This document shows, piece after piece, positions 17,074 through 24,459 of a stretch of DNA of 64,000 bases; within the stretch, counting starts at the first letter, position 1; the number at the start of each line of letters is the position of its first letter. Origin of the DNA: Bombilactobacillus apium (GTDB lineage Bacteria > Bacillota > Bacilli > Lactobacillales > Lactobacillaceae); assembly GCF_013385145.1 (NCBI RefSeq), contig NZ_JABZEC010000001.1, forward strand, positions 305,914 through 369,913, written 5' to 3'. The notes beneath the pieces were generated by a model. The model was given only the letters and a program-made list of their open reading frames with translations, was not told where the DNA came from and did no database searches. The translations under genes were made by a program, and so were the position numbers.

Positions 17074-17712
17074 CTAGTCAAAAAAATCTAAGATTTTTTT
17101 GACTATCTTACCAGTCTCTGAGAGGCCCAAAATAGGTAGGCTAGCCTGATTCTTTAAGCTATCTCCTAACTCAGAAGTTCCTCTTGACTCTACAAGAGCA
17201 AGCACTGGTCGATTATAATAAGATTCAATATATCTAACTGTTCTAATAATTAAGTTCATAGAATCATTTCTATTAAAAAGTAGAACATAACAATCAGCGT
17301 TTATACCTGTCAGAACAGATTGAGTTTCAACAGGTATAAAACCAATATTTTTCTTATTACTGGACATCACCTGGGACTGTGATCCTGCCACAATCAGGTC
17401 ATGTTTTTCATCATCGAGCTTCTTCATAGCATTATTAGCCCCAATTACATGCTCTTGCCATGAAAACCTAGTCGCATTATAGCCATAATGCCAGTAATGT
17501 TCACAACCAATTATCTCAGCAAATGGTTCTGTTAACATAAGGCCAACATCATATCCCGTTTTTCTAAGAAATCTAGTTATTTCAAGTTGTAAGCTTACTT
17601 TTCCCTGCTTACTTGAAGTACCAATAATGCCAACAATGGGTGTACTAAAAGTAAATAAAGAACCACTGAATCTTTCTTTATATAATTGTTTCTCATTTTT
17701 CACTAAATCCAA
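17074..17712 (-). CDS. DUF1611-type P-loop protein (peptide locus 2)
   Basis: 212 residues. GIIGTSSKQGKVSLQLEITRFLRKTGYDVGLMLTEPFAEIIG is the P-loop region of the DUF1611 C-terminal domain, and LIVAGSQSQ and LLFNRND fit later strands. A family member (DgcN) has been described as a D-glutamate N-acetyltransferase, so an amine-acylating or ligase-like role here is possible but inferred. Start TTG at 17712 overlaps the subtilase stop. The N-terminal Rossmann part of classical members is absent. Confidence 0.65.
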   Translation of the reverse strand: MDLVKNEKQLYKERFSGSLFTFSTPIVGIIGTSSKQGKVSLQLEITRFLRKTGYDVGLMLTEPFAEIIGCEHYWHYGYNATRFSWQEHVIGANNAMKKLDDEKHDLIVAGSQSQVMSSNKKNIGFIPVETQSVLTGINADCYVLLFNRNDSMNLIIRTVRYIESYYNRPVLALVESRGTSELGDSLKNQASLPILGLSETGKIVKKILDFFD

Positions 17713-18749
17713 TGCATAAATTTTTTCTTATATTTATTGCACTTTTCAATGATTTCAGATAATAAGTCTTTTTTTAGTAACAATGATATTTCTTTAACGT
17801 GTCCAAGTACTACTGAATTGAAATCCTTGGATTCCCAATCAATACCTCTCATATCCTGTATAACCTGCTTTGGCACGTAACTTGTATATCCAATATCTGC
17901 TGTCGTTTTTCCAATCTTTGAACTTGTGTGATAGTCATAGATTGAGATTATATGTGGAACAACAAAATCAGAGTTATTCATAATGGTAAATATTTCTTTA
18001 TTTAAGGGTAGGAATATTGCTCTATCCTTGGAAGTAAGCAAATCATTAGCTATATTGTGGTATTTAAGATTAAAAGAGCCATTAGAATGCTGCATTTGAC
18101 TCATTATCTTTTTTATTTTCACTATAAAATTGCCCTGCCTGACTAGTTTCTCTGACCAAATACTGCTAATTATTGCTGTGATAACAGGTGTACTAAAACT
18201 AGATCCAATCAACCAATCTTGGTTTTTGTTAATCTCAACAGAAAAATGACCAGAATACGCTAAAATATCAATCCAATTATTATAGACAACATTAAAACTC
18301 TTTATTCGTTTCACTCTGTGGTTGCAAACAACAGAAATAGTGTTTCTATAAAAAGCTGGGTAGCTTATAGCCCCACTGTTGTCAGCAGCACATACTAAAA
18401 TAACTTTTTGGTCCACAGCATAATTTACAGCCTGCTTTAATTCACCATCCCTATCACTTCTAGTACCCATACTTATATTAATAATATCTGGATGGAATTC
18501 ATTTATACTTTTCTTTATACTGGAAGCCAAGTTTCTAGCCCGAATCGTTTGATTATCATCAAAAACCTGTACGGAAATGATAGTACTTTCTTGTACGTAA
18601 TTATCAATTATTTTTGTAACTGCAGATCCATGGTTCATACTTGATGTTTTACTTTCACAGTTATAATTGGGTAAATTAATCCTAACTATCCGGTTTCTGT
18701 TTTGGCTATGAAAGGAATAACACCCCCCATCTAGAACAACAATTTTCAA
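17703..18749 (-). CDS. Subtilisin-like serine protease (peptide locus 2)
   Basis: About 348 residues with the S8 triad: Asp in KIVVLDGG, His in MNHGSAV, Ser in GSSFSTPV, and the oxyanion Asn region CAADNSGA. No signal peptide, so it acts in the cytoplasm, as for RiPP proteases. I chose TTG at 18749 because GGAGGGG lies 4 bases before it; an ATG at 18785 overlaps the upstream peptide gene and lacks a ribosome binding site. A C-terminal domain of about 130 residues is unrecognised. Likely matures the adjacent peptide. Confidence 0.82.
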   Translation of the reverse strand: MKIVVLDGGCYSFHSQNRNRIVRINLPNYNCESKTSSMNHGSAVTKIIDNYVQESTIISVQVFDDNQTIRARNLASSIKKSINEFHPDIINISMGTRSDRDGELKQAVNYAVDQKVILVCAADNSGAISYPAFYRNTISVVCNHRVKRIKSFNVVYNNWIDILAYSGHFSVEINKNQDWLIGSSFSTPVITAIISSIWSEKLVRQGNFIVKIKKIMSQMQHSNGSFNLKYHNIANDLLTSKDRAIFLPLNKEIFTIMNNSDFVVPHIISIYDYHTSSKIGKTTADIGYTSYVPKQVIQDMRGIDWESKDFNSVVLGHVKEISLLLKKDLLSEIIEKCNKYKKKFMHWI

Positions 18750-18762
18750 ATAACCCCTCCAG

Positions 18763-18870
18763 TTATGTATGTTTTGATACAACAACAGGACCAGCTACAG
18801 CTACTTGTTGTTTGTCGCGCAATACTAAGTTAAAAAAAACGTCTTTCAACATCATTAATTTGCTTTTCAT
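18763..18870 (-). CDS. Candidate modified-peptide precursor (35 residues, peptide locus 2)
   Basis: Begins behind a near-perfect ribosome binding site (AAGGAGGTGAAAATT). The N-terminus is basic and hydrophobic (MKSKLMMLKDVFFNLVLRD) and the C-terminal part is a small-residue tail (QQVAVAGPVVVSKHT). Its first 41 bases overlap the 3' end of the carrier protein gene in another frame, and its stop is 13 bases before the subtilase start, so it lies inside the operon. I recognise no family. The tail has Ser, Thr and Lys as possible acylation sites. Confidence 0.7.
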   Translation of the reverse strand: MKSKLMMLKDVFFNLVLRDKQQVAVAGPVVVSKHT

Positions 18871-19123
18871 AATTTTCACCTCCTTTTAATTCAGTTAAGT
18901 TCTTTATGATACTTGCTGTACGCTTAGGAGTAGCACCTAAAAGCTCTTGAGTAGTTCTGGAGTCAATCACTAGGTCAAAAGTGTCTTCTAGGTTAATTAA
19001 AAAATTAACCATTGACAGAGAGTCCATCAATACTTTCTGATTATCATCTTGTATCACAACACCAATATCGGAATAAATAGAACTAATCTTTTGCTTAATT
19101 TCATTTTCCTCATTTGCTTTCAT
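18830..19123 (-). CDS. Acyl/peptidyl carrier protein (peptide locus 2, first)
   Basis: 97 residues. The 4'-phosphopantetheine site is MDSLSMVNFLINLEDTF in a carrier-type helix bundle. First gene of the operon: ATG preceded by GAGAGGATTGT. The C-terminal 13 residues overlap the peptide ORF. Together with the second carrier, adenylating enzyme and BtrH-like protein it points to an acyl group built or held on a carrier. Confidence 0.88.
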   Translation of the reverse strand: MKANEENEIKQKISSIYSDIGVVIQDDNQKVLMDSLSMVNFLINLEDTFDLVIDSRTTQELLGATPKRTASIIKNLTELKGGENYEKQINDVERRFF

Positions 19124-19159
19124 ACAATCCTCTCTGATTTATCATCATTTGTCACTTAA

Positions 19160-19187
19160 AAAGTATCACTATTTTTTTTCTTGTCAA
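19160..19187 (-). promoter_or_regulatory. Promoter of peptide locus 2
   Basis: On the minus strand TTGACA (19182-19187), a 16-bp spacer and TACTTT (19160-19165) lie 37-64 bases upstream of the first carrier protein start. Confidence 0.55.
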
Positions 19188-19289
19188 TACAAGGCAAATG
19201 AAAGTTTTAATTTGAGTAAATCTAGAAGTATTCAATGACAGTTTGAGTTTATTTCTAAACGTTCTTGATTAAACCCACATTTTGGTTCC

Positions 19290-19784
19290 TTAATTGTTTT
19301 TACGAGCAATATCTTTAGCTTTCATTTTATCTAATTCTTTTTGTTGTTTCTTTTTCTTATTCTCACGAGCCCATAGCCAAAAACCGCTAATAATGGATCC
19401 GCCTATAATTAATACTAGAAACATAGAAAGCAAATGTCCCTGTCCTCTGGTAATCATGACGTAAATCATAAAAATTAAAAATGCTAAGTTATAAACTCCA
19501 CCAAACCATTTTGGGAAAAGCCTATCTGTCCAATAGACCACTCCATCTGGCTTATTGGTGTGTCCAAGATGATTGCCTTCCAACTTGAAGTACTTTTTAA
19601 AGATTTCAACAGTCTTACTTTCAAATAATGTAGCATCCACTGTATTTTGTGATCGCGTAGGTGATTTTCCCCAAGCCATTTCCACCAGTTCAATATCTGA
19701 TGGATCAATTTCCGTGAGCATATTTAGCAAGTTATTCTTAATGCTTTCAAGATTTTTATCCCTTAGTTTATTGGTTATATTCAA
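19290..19784 (-). CDS. Two-TM membrane protein, unknown
   Basis: 164 residues: a soluble acidic N-terminal part of about 90 residues, two hydrophobic segments (GGVYNLAFLIFMIYVMI and LLSMFLVLIIGGSIISGFWLW) and a very basic tail rich in Lys (KKKKQQKELDKMKAK). I do not recognise a family. No clear ribosome binding site was seen. It sits beside an XRE-domain fragment. Confidence 0.55.
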   Translation of the reverse strand: MNITNKLRDKNLESIKNNLLNMLTEIDPSDIELVEMAWGKSPTRSQNTVDATLFESKTVEIFKKYFKLEGNHLGHTNKPDGVVYWTDRLFPKWFGGVYNLAFLIFMIYVMITRGQGHLLSMFLVLIIGGSIISGFWLWARENKKKKQQKELDKMKAKDIARKNN

Positions 19785-19840
19785 TTATGGCAATTTAAAG
19801 TTATTGATACAATCTTGGAAAGTATCAAATATATCGCAGA

Positions 19841-20106
19841 TTAAGTAAAAATAATTTGTAATGATTTGCCAAATGCGTTAGCAATTTTTGAAATTGTATC
19901 CATACTCGTGTTAGCCCCGTTTTCCACTCTAGCAATTGTTGACTGTGGTAAACCTGACCTTTCCGCTAAATCGTGTTGGGTCCATCCGTAAGCTTCTCGT
20001 TCATTCCGTACTGCCACGGCACTGTTTAGTTTATTCATTTCAGCTTTAACATCATTAGCAAAACTTGGATCCTATAAGTCTTGAGCAAAAAGATCATTAA
20101 TATCTG
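19841..20106 (-). pseudogene. XRE-domain antitoxin with in-frame TAG
   Basis: The open part (20038-19841) has an HTH, YGWTQHDLAERSGLPQSTIARVENG. Upstream the frame reads INDLFAQDL, TAG at 20072-20074, then DPSFANDVKAEMNKLNSAVAVR, the usual N-terminus of such antitoxins, where Gln (CAG) is expected at the stop. No start codon is found for the upstream part and no toxin gene lies next to it. A shorter protein from the ATG at 20038 remains possible. Confidence 0.65.
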
Positions 20107-20121
20107 TTTAAATAAGTTTTA

Positions 20122-20847
20122 TTAGCCATTCTTTTCATCTTCCTTTCGTTGATAGTATTCTGCTCGGATTTCTAAGCCTTGAATCGCATTGTCATACGTC
20201 CACTGTTTAATTTTATTCATGTCATTAGTCCGGTAATAATCAGCAATTAACTCGTTCCATTTATCCCACTGATCTAACGGGACATTGATTAATCCAGCGC
20301 CACCATCAATCATGATTTTATTGGCGCTTAAAGTGGCTGTCCGTTTGTTTCCATCCCAAAAGATTTGTTGTCGCATATTATGATACAAGACCGTCAAAGC
20401 TTTATCAGTCGTAGTTGTCTGGGAATTAGCCAATGTTTTTTGTAAAAATGTTTGTTCCTCTTGTTCATCAACCAGGGGTGGTTCAAAAAACTCTTTGCTT
20501 CCTAAATCAACCCCACCTTGCCCTTGCCGTAGCTCACCAGGAACTAAGGCGTCTTCGGCCGCCACTACTTTATTAATTTGCTTTTCCATTGCTAATGTTA
20601 AAGGTTCAGTTTGGGTCGTAACATATTGCCAGCCCCGCTTTAAATTAACAATCGTTAACACATCTTCTACTGGCACCCCGGCCACACTCATACCGTCCAT
20701 GATGGTTTGCGTTTGTGGCAACGTCGTATTAACACCCTCAAAGCGAGAATTTGTATGCACCAACTTAATAAAGTTTGAGCGTGCAAATCGTTTGTTTTCT
20801 GCGGGGGTAAAATGATACCGATCCTCATACGCTTGCTTTTCAGTCAT
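20122..20847 (-). CDS. Fic/DOC family protein
   Basis: 241 residues. The Fic core is QQIFWDGNKRTATLSANKIM near residue 165; the HPF-x-(D/E)GN-(G/K)-R motif has Gln where the catalytic His normally stands. The N-terminal TNSRFEGVN resembles the inhibitory helix motif (S/T)xxxE(G/N). With His replaced, AMP transfer may be weak or altered. Preceded by a small ORF at 20893-21048, a probable partner. Confidence 0.85.
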   Translation of the reverse strand: MTEKQAYEDRYHFTPAENKRFARSNFIKLVHTNSRFEGVNTTLPQTQTIMDGMSVAGVPVEDVLTIVNLKRGWQYVTTQTEPLTLAMEKQINKVVAAEDALVPGELRQGQGGVDLGSKEFFEPPLVDEQEEQTFLQKTLANSQTTTTDKALTVLYHNMRQQIFWDGNKRTATLSANKIMIDGGAGLINVPLDQWDKWNELIADYYRTNDMNKIKQWTYDNAIQGLEIRAEYYQRKEDEKNG

Positions 20848-20892
20848 GTTCTAACCTTCCTTCTATATTTTTTTAAATATTATTCTTCCATG

Positions 20893-21048
20893 TTAGATCA
20901 CAAAGTGTTGTGCGTTGATGATTTGTTCTTGCCGTTTATCAGGATCCGGATTATGTGCCGCTTGTTCCCAAATTTCTTGAATATCGACTGTCCACGGGTC
21001 CGTTAACCATTCCTCTATTTTTTCACCTTCTTTGCTTGGTTTGGTCAT
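20893..21048 (-). CDS. Small acidic protein upstream of fic (51 residues)
   Basis: Not in the longer-ORF set but has AAAGGAG before the ATG. The sequence is charged, with a Trp-rich segment (EEWLTDPWTVDIQEIWEQAA). Separated from fic by 45 bases in the same direction, so it may be an antitoxin-like partner. No family recognised. Confidence 0.65.
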   Translation of the reverse strand: MTKPSKEGEKIEEWLTDPWTVDIQEIWEQAAHNPDPDKRQEQIINAQHFVI

Positions 21049-21195
21049 TAAAAAACTCCTTTCCCATTTATTTAGGTCAGTTATCGGCTATTAAACTACT
21101 CAAGGCACCTATTCTTTCTTCTGAGAGATTTTAAATTATTTTAATATAATTATGCTTTTTTCACTTAAAGCGGCTTAAATGAGCTTATATGCGTT

Positions 21196-22179
21196 TTAGT
21201 TCCAAGAACCCTCATTGTGAGTGTTCTGCTCCTCGGGGTGTTTGGCGGCATATTCTCTGGCAGCCTGTTTATTCCACCAAATGGCAAAGAGATTTTGCAT
21301 GGTGCCGTACAGATAATTTTCCGCGTTCTTGATGTGCTTCTCGTGGCTTCTCAGGGCGTTAAAGTAGCGTCTCAGGGCTTTGGTCATCAAAGGCTTGAGT
21401 TCCTCGTCATCTAGGGGAATTAAGACTCCAATATCTTGGTGATCTTTTTCAACTTTGTATTTGGCATTCAGAATAATACCGATAAACCGGCGCATTTGTT
21501 GCGGGGTGCGGCACCAGAAACTAAGCAATTGCACGGCTTCGGGTTCTAAGAAAACGGGTAGCCCACTATCTTCGTCAGTTAAGAAGTCGTCCGCATGGGT
21601 AACGAGATCTTGGTTTTGTTTTTCGATTTCTGCCGGTGAGAAATTGGTTGTGGAAAAGTCCAACTTGTGAGTATCTATATTGTATCTACCAGTATCTAAA
21701 TTATTAATATAATTTAGATCGTGTCCGATTTTCGGATTTTTGCTTGTAGCAAGGGTTTGCGGCTCTTTTTGAGCATATTCACCACGTAAATAGACATCGG
21801 TTGACTGCATATCTAGTTCGGCTAGGTAAAGTCGATTGGGTTCGTTTTTCCCTGTTTTGGGATTAAAATGCATAGCTTTTTGATAAAGTAGCCCAGCATT
21901 TTCTAATTCTTTTTTCACGGCTGCTAATTTATCATTTGAGCAGTTGAACAAATCTTTAAGTTCTTGATTGGTAAAAATAAAGTAGATGTGCCCTTCTTCG
22001 TCAACCCAGTGGTTGCGTAGAGAATACTCTAACCGGTCTTTTAGCACCATGTAAGCTAACTTAGCAGTATCACTTAACTTTCGATATTGTTGGCCATACA
22101 TTAATACTTTGGGAAACTGAAAGAACAAGGCCCTATAAACGTTGTCAGCTTGATAAAATTTGAAATTTGCTTGATCCAT
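21196..22179 (-). CDS. repA: RepA_N-family plasmid replication initiator
   Basis: About 327 residues from the ATG at 22179 (AAGGGAG upstream). The N-terminal winged-helix domain typical of RepA_N proteins is clear (FKFYQADNVYRALFFQFPKVL, YRKLSDTAKLAYMVLKDRLE, FTNQELKDLFNCSNDKL). The variable central part holds direct repeats in the DNA. The C-terminal domain (WCRTPQQMRRFIGIILNAKYK) fits the host-specific domain. This makes at least 20.9-24.3 kb a plasmid backbone. Confidence 0.93.
   Translation of the reverse strand: MDQANFKFYQADNVYRALFFQFPKVLMYGQQYRKLSDTAKLAYMVLKDRLEYSLRNHWVDEEGHIYFIFTNQELKDLFNCSNDKLAAVKKELENAGLLYQKAMHFNPKTGKNEPNRLYLAELDMQSTDVYLRGEYAQKEPQTLATSKNPKIGHDLNYINNLDTGRYNIDTHKLDFSTTNFSPAEIEKQNQDLVTHADDFLTDEDSGLPVFLEPEAVQLLSFWCRTPQQMRRFIGIILNAKYKVEKDHQDIGVLIPLDDEELKPLMTKALRRYFNALRSHEKHIKNAENYLYGTMQNLFAIWWNKQAAREYAAKHPEEQNTHNEGSWN
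21671..21698. repeat. Iteron-like direct repeats inside repA (candidate oriV)
   Basis: GTATCTA occurs at 21671, 21682 and 21692, about one helical turn apart, followed by AATTATTAATATAATTTAGAT with an inverted half-site. RepA_N plasmids carry the origin within the rep gene, so this is the likely initiator binding site. Confidence 0.6.
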
Positions 22180-22274
22180 TATAAAAACTCCCTTTCTTGA
22201 CCGACACACGCTGTCTCAAAAGAGAGTTGCTAAAACATTTGACTTGCATTACAATACAAATCTGATATGCTCTA

Positions 22275-22362
22275 ACTGAATTACAAAGCCTCACCGCTAA
22301 ATGAATGCTTTGTAATTTACCAGCATGTGTCTATTCCGGGTTGCCCAGTCGGCAACTTTTTT
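22275..22362 (+). ncRNA. Candidate counter-transcript RNA antisense to the repA leader
   Basis: Opposite to repA transcription. A weak promoter (TTGACT at 22239, 18 bp, TGATAT) is followed by a terminator with stem GTTGCC-GGCAAC (22340-22356) and six T residues. Position and size fit an antisense RNA that controls rep expression. Confidence 0.45.
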
Positions 22363-22377
22363 AGTTTAACAACAAAA

Positions 22378-22413
22378 ATGGACTAAATAGCTCCGGTTAG
22401 CTACTTAGTCCAT
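22378..22413 (-). promoter_or_regulatory. Hairpin in the repA leader, possible attenuator
   Basis: ATGGACTAAATAGCT pairs with AGCTACTTAGTCCAT (15 bp, one mismatch, 6-base loop). Read on the minus strand the stem is followed by TTTTTGTTGTT, so it can act as a transcription attenuator upstream of repA. Confidence 0.5.
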
Positions 22414-22444
22414 TGGCTTTAATTTGTTTTTAACTATCCTTCAC

Positions 22445-22606
22445 TTGTCCTCTAGGACTGGTTTGCGGTATAATTAACCTACAAATTAAGAACAATGTTC
22501 AGTCGATTTTAACTTGGCGGTGAAAATCGACTGAATCTAAGTAGCTGTCCTATAGCTACTTGCTAAACCCAAAATCCCTGATTCCTCGTGAATCGGGGAT
22601 TTTTAT
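22445..22606 (+). ncRNA. Structured small RNA with promoter and terminator
   Basis: Promoter TTGTCC (22445), 18 bp, TATAAT (22469). Then a 12-bp hairpin (TCAGTCGATTTT with AAAATCGACTGA), a second hairpin (AAGTAGCT...AGCTACTT) and a terminator (AAAATCCCTGATTC with GAATCGGGGATTTT plus Ts, 22571-22605). It is antisense to the probable repA leader, and its AGCTACTT arm matches the attenuator hairpin. It may be a copy-control RNA or a type I antitoxin. Confidence 0.55.
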
Positions 22607-22646
22607 GTTTAGCTTGATCTCTTTATTCGGTTGTTAAATTAATCTT

Positions 22647-22675
22647 AGTCTAGCATAGCGCTTACCTAGCGACAA
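22647..22675 (-). promoter_or_regulatory. Candidate repA promoter
   Basis: On the minus strand TTGTCG (22670-22675), a 17-bp spacer and TAGACT (22647-22652). It would give a leader of about 450 bases spanning both antisense RNAs. Confidence 0.45.
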
Positions 22676-22677
22676 CT

Positions 22678-23055
22678 TTATTTGGTCTTGTATATTTTGC
22701 CCGCCTTTGGCTGGAACCAATAAGCAATAGAAGATATTAGCAAATATTCGAACAGCATAAATGCTTCAGGGTGTTTAAGCAAGTCCCCATCAAAAGCACT
22801 GAAAATCAAAAGCATAAGTAATCCGGAAAAATAAGTAACAAACAAGGATACTATTTGCAATATACGAATTACTGATCTGCGATTACCTGTCCATTTTTCA
22901 AATAAAATTTGCAACCAGTATTGTAGAGGAAATAGCCATTGCCTAAAAAAGAAACGATCATCTATTCGATGGCTCTTCACACTCTTGATGGCAGGCACTA
23001 ACCAAAAAACGGCAATGCAGGCGCTGAAAAATAAGGTAGTTATTTTAAGATTCAA
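22678..23055 (-). CDS. Small membrane protein of plasmid backbone, unknown
   Basis: About 125 residues with three hydrophobic segments (LKITTLFFSACIAVFWLVPAI, VSLFVTYFSGLLMLLIFSAF, AFMLFEYLLISSIAYWF). Start TTG at 23055 or GTG at 23064, with AGGATG upstream. Located between repA and the partition genes. Function unknown. Confidence 0.55.
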   Translation of the reverse strand: MNLKITTLFFSACIAVFWLVPAIKSVKSHRIDDRFFFRQWLFPLQYWLQILFEKWTGNRRSVIRILQIVSLFVTYFSGLLMLLIFSAFDGDLLKHPEAFMLFEYLLISSIAYWFQPKAGKIYKTK

Positions 23056-23083
23056 GATATACACATCCTAATAATACCTGATA

Positions 23084-23118
23084 AATTATTTATTAACAAA
23101 ACAAATTAATAAATAATT
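23084..23118. repeat. 13-bp perfect inverted repeat at the end of the partition operon
   Basis: AATTATTTATTAA (23084-23096) and TTAATAAATAATT (23106-23118) overlap the stop of the ribbon-helix-helix gene. It shares ATTTATT elements with the repeat upstream of parA. Possible centromere-like site or terminator. Confidence 0.5.
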
Positions 23119-23368
23119 AAATTGCATCTATAATCGAAGCCAAAAACTCTGAACGATTTTTAAATCCGTTTTGTCGGGCAGCCTTATCCATCTTGTTAAG
23201 CTGACTTTCGGTAATTGAAAAGGTCACGGAGCGTTTGCGTTCTACTTCTTTCCGACTAATGTTTTTCAAAAAAGCTGCTGCATTGTCTTTCTTGCTATCT
23301 TTCAATGTGGTTTCGTAACTTTCTCTCATTTCTTCGTCTTTCTTTTGGTTGAATGTATCTAAACTCAT
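23117..23368 (-). CDS. Ribbon-helix-helix partition partner (ParB/CopG-like)
   Basis: 83 residues. The C-terminal half reads VTFSITESQLNKMDKAARQNGFKNRSEFLASIIDAI, a classic RHH motif; the N-terminal part is charged and may stimulate ParA. AAGGGGAGTTAAATT precedes the ATG and it follows parA by 13 bases. It likely binds the repeats around the operon. Confidence 0.8.
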   Translation of the reverse strand: MSLDTFNQKKDEEMRESYETTLKDSKKDNAAAFLKNISRKEVERKRSVTFSITESQLNKMDKAARQNGFKNRSEFLASIIDAI

Positions 23369-23381
23369 AATTTAACTCCCC

Positions 23382-24185
23382 TTACTTAGTTTTATTTGCT
23401 AATTGTTGAAAAAGCTGGTCGGCTTGTTCGATGAATTTTTGGTTTTGTTTTAAAATGGATTCATCCTGGTTGGCTAACTCAAATATTGAGGCGTGTCTTG
23501 CAGTAGCTTTATTAAATAGTTCCCGTTCAGGGATTATAGTTGCTACCGTTTCATCATTCTCTATATGTTTTAGGAAATCACGAGACATACTTGTATTGTG
23601 TCTGATCATATTAGCAACAAAAAAGAGCTTTGCGTCGACGTAAGTTTCACCAGTTCGATAATCAAAAAGTGACTTTCTGAATTTTTCTAAGCGAATTTCC
23701 AAGTCGAACTTAGCATTGTAGCCATGTTCACTAGGGGTGATGGGACTAAGTAGATAATTGCTTATAGCAATGGCATTTTTAGTGATGGTACCGAAATCCG
23801 GGTGTGTATCAATTAAGATATAGTCGTAGTCACTAAATCTTAATAAATTGGCGTTGTTTTTAAACCACATGAACAACATCATTTCTTTGTTACTGCTGTT
23901 TTCTAGATGTCTTCCAAGAACATCGAGGTCTATAAAACCAGCTATTAAATCTAGGTTAGACGCTACCTGGTCAATCTTAACTTTTTGGGCATTTTCTTCT
24001 TTAAACGCTTCAGCGATTGTATTATTGCGCCTTGTTTTTTCAAAAACAGTTGTTAAATTGCACTGATGGTCTAAGTCAATTAGTAGAACTTTTTTACCTT
24101 GTTTGGCTAACCAATCACCATAATTCAAGGTCAAAGTTGTTTTACCAACACCACCCTTGATAGCAGTAAAAGTAATAATCTTCAT
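23382..24185 (-). CDS. parA: ParA-family partition ATPase
   Basis: 267 residues. Deviant Walker A KGGVGKTTLTLNYG at the N-terminus, Walker A' YDYILIDTHPDFG, and SPITPSEHGYNAKFDLE. First gene of the partition pair next to repA, as in many RepA_N plasmids. Confidence 0.95.
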   Translation of the reverse strand: MKIITFTAIKGGVGKTTLTLNYGDWLAKQGKKVLLIDLDHQCNLTTVFEKTRRNNTIAEAFKEENAQKVKIDQVASNLDLIAGFIDLDVLGRHLENSSNKEMMLFMWFKNNANLLRFSDYDYILIDTHPDFGTITKNAIAISNYLLSPITPSEHGYNAKFDLEIRLEKFRKSLFDYRTGETYVDAKLFFVANMIRHNTSMSRDFLKHIENDETVATIIPERELFNKATARHASIFELANQDESILKQNQKFIEQADQLFQQLANKTK

Positions 24186-24210
24186 TTCAATGCCCCCTTC
24201 AATTAGCTAA

Positions 24211-24277
24211 ATTATACCACTGACAAACAAATAAATAAACAATTTATCAAATAATGAAATTGAATGTTTATTTATTT
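24211..24277 (-). promoter_or_regulatory. parA promoter with 13-bp inverted repeat
   Basis: AAATAAATAAACA (24229-24241) and TGTTTATTTATTT (24265-24277) form a perfect dyad. The minus-strand promoter TTGTTT, 16 bp, TATAAT (24211-24216) overlaps it, consistent with autoregulation or a partition site. Confidence 0.6.
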
Positions 24278-24418
24278 TTGAAAGCCTTCTTTTATCAAGA
24301 TTTTAGACCGTCAATTAATTAACTCTAAGTTAGATTTGACATAACGTGGACTTATCAGAAGTTTTTTAAAAGAGACAATTAATATTTTCCAAATAAATTT
24401 AAAGAACATAAGCAAAAA

Positions 24419-24436
24419 TATACAGTCGGTTGTATA
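24419..24436 (+). promoter_or_regulatory. Dyad over the -10 region of the marR gene
   Basis: TATACA and TGTATA flank GTCGGT and overlap TATAAT at 24433. This is a likely operator for the MarR regulator encoded just downstream. Confidence 0.55.
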
Positions 24437-24459
24437 ATAAGCGCAAAAGGAGTGATTTC

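Noticed and set aside
23084..24277. CRISPR-like short repeats near the partition genes
   Set aside because: They are two separate AT-rich inverted repeats, not a spaced array with unique spacers.
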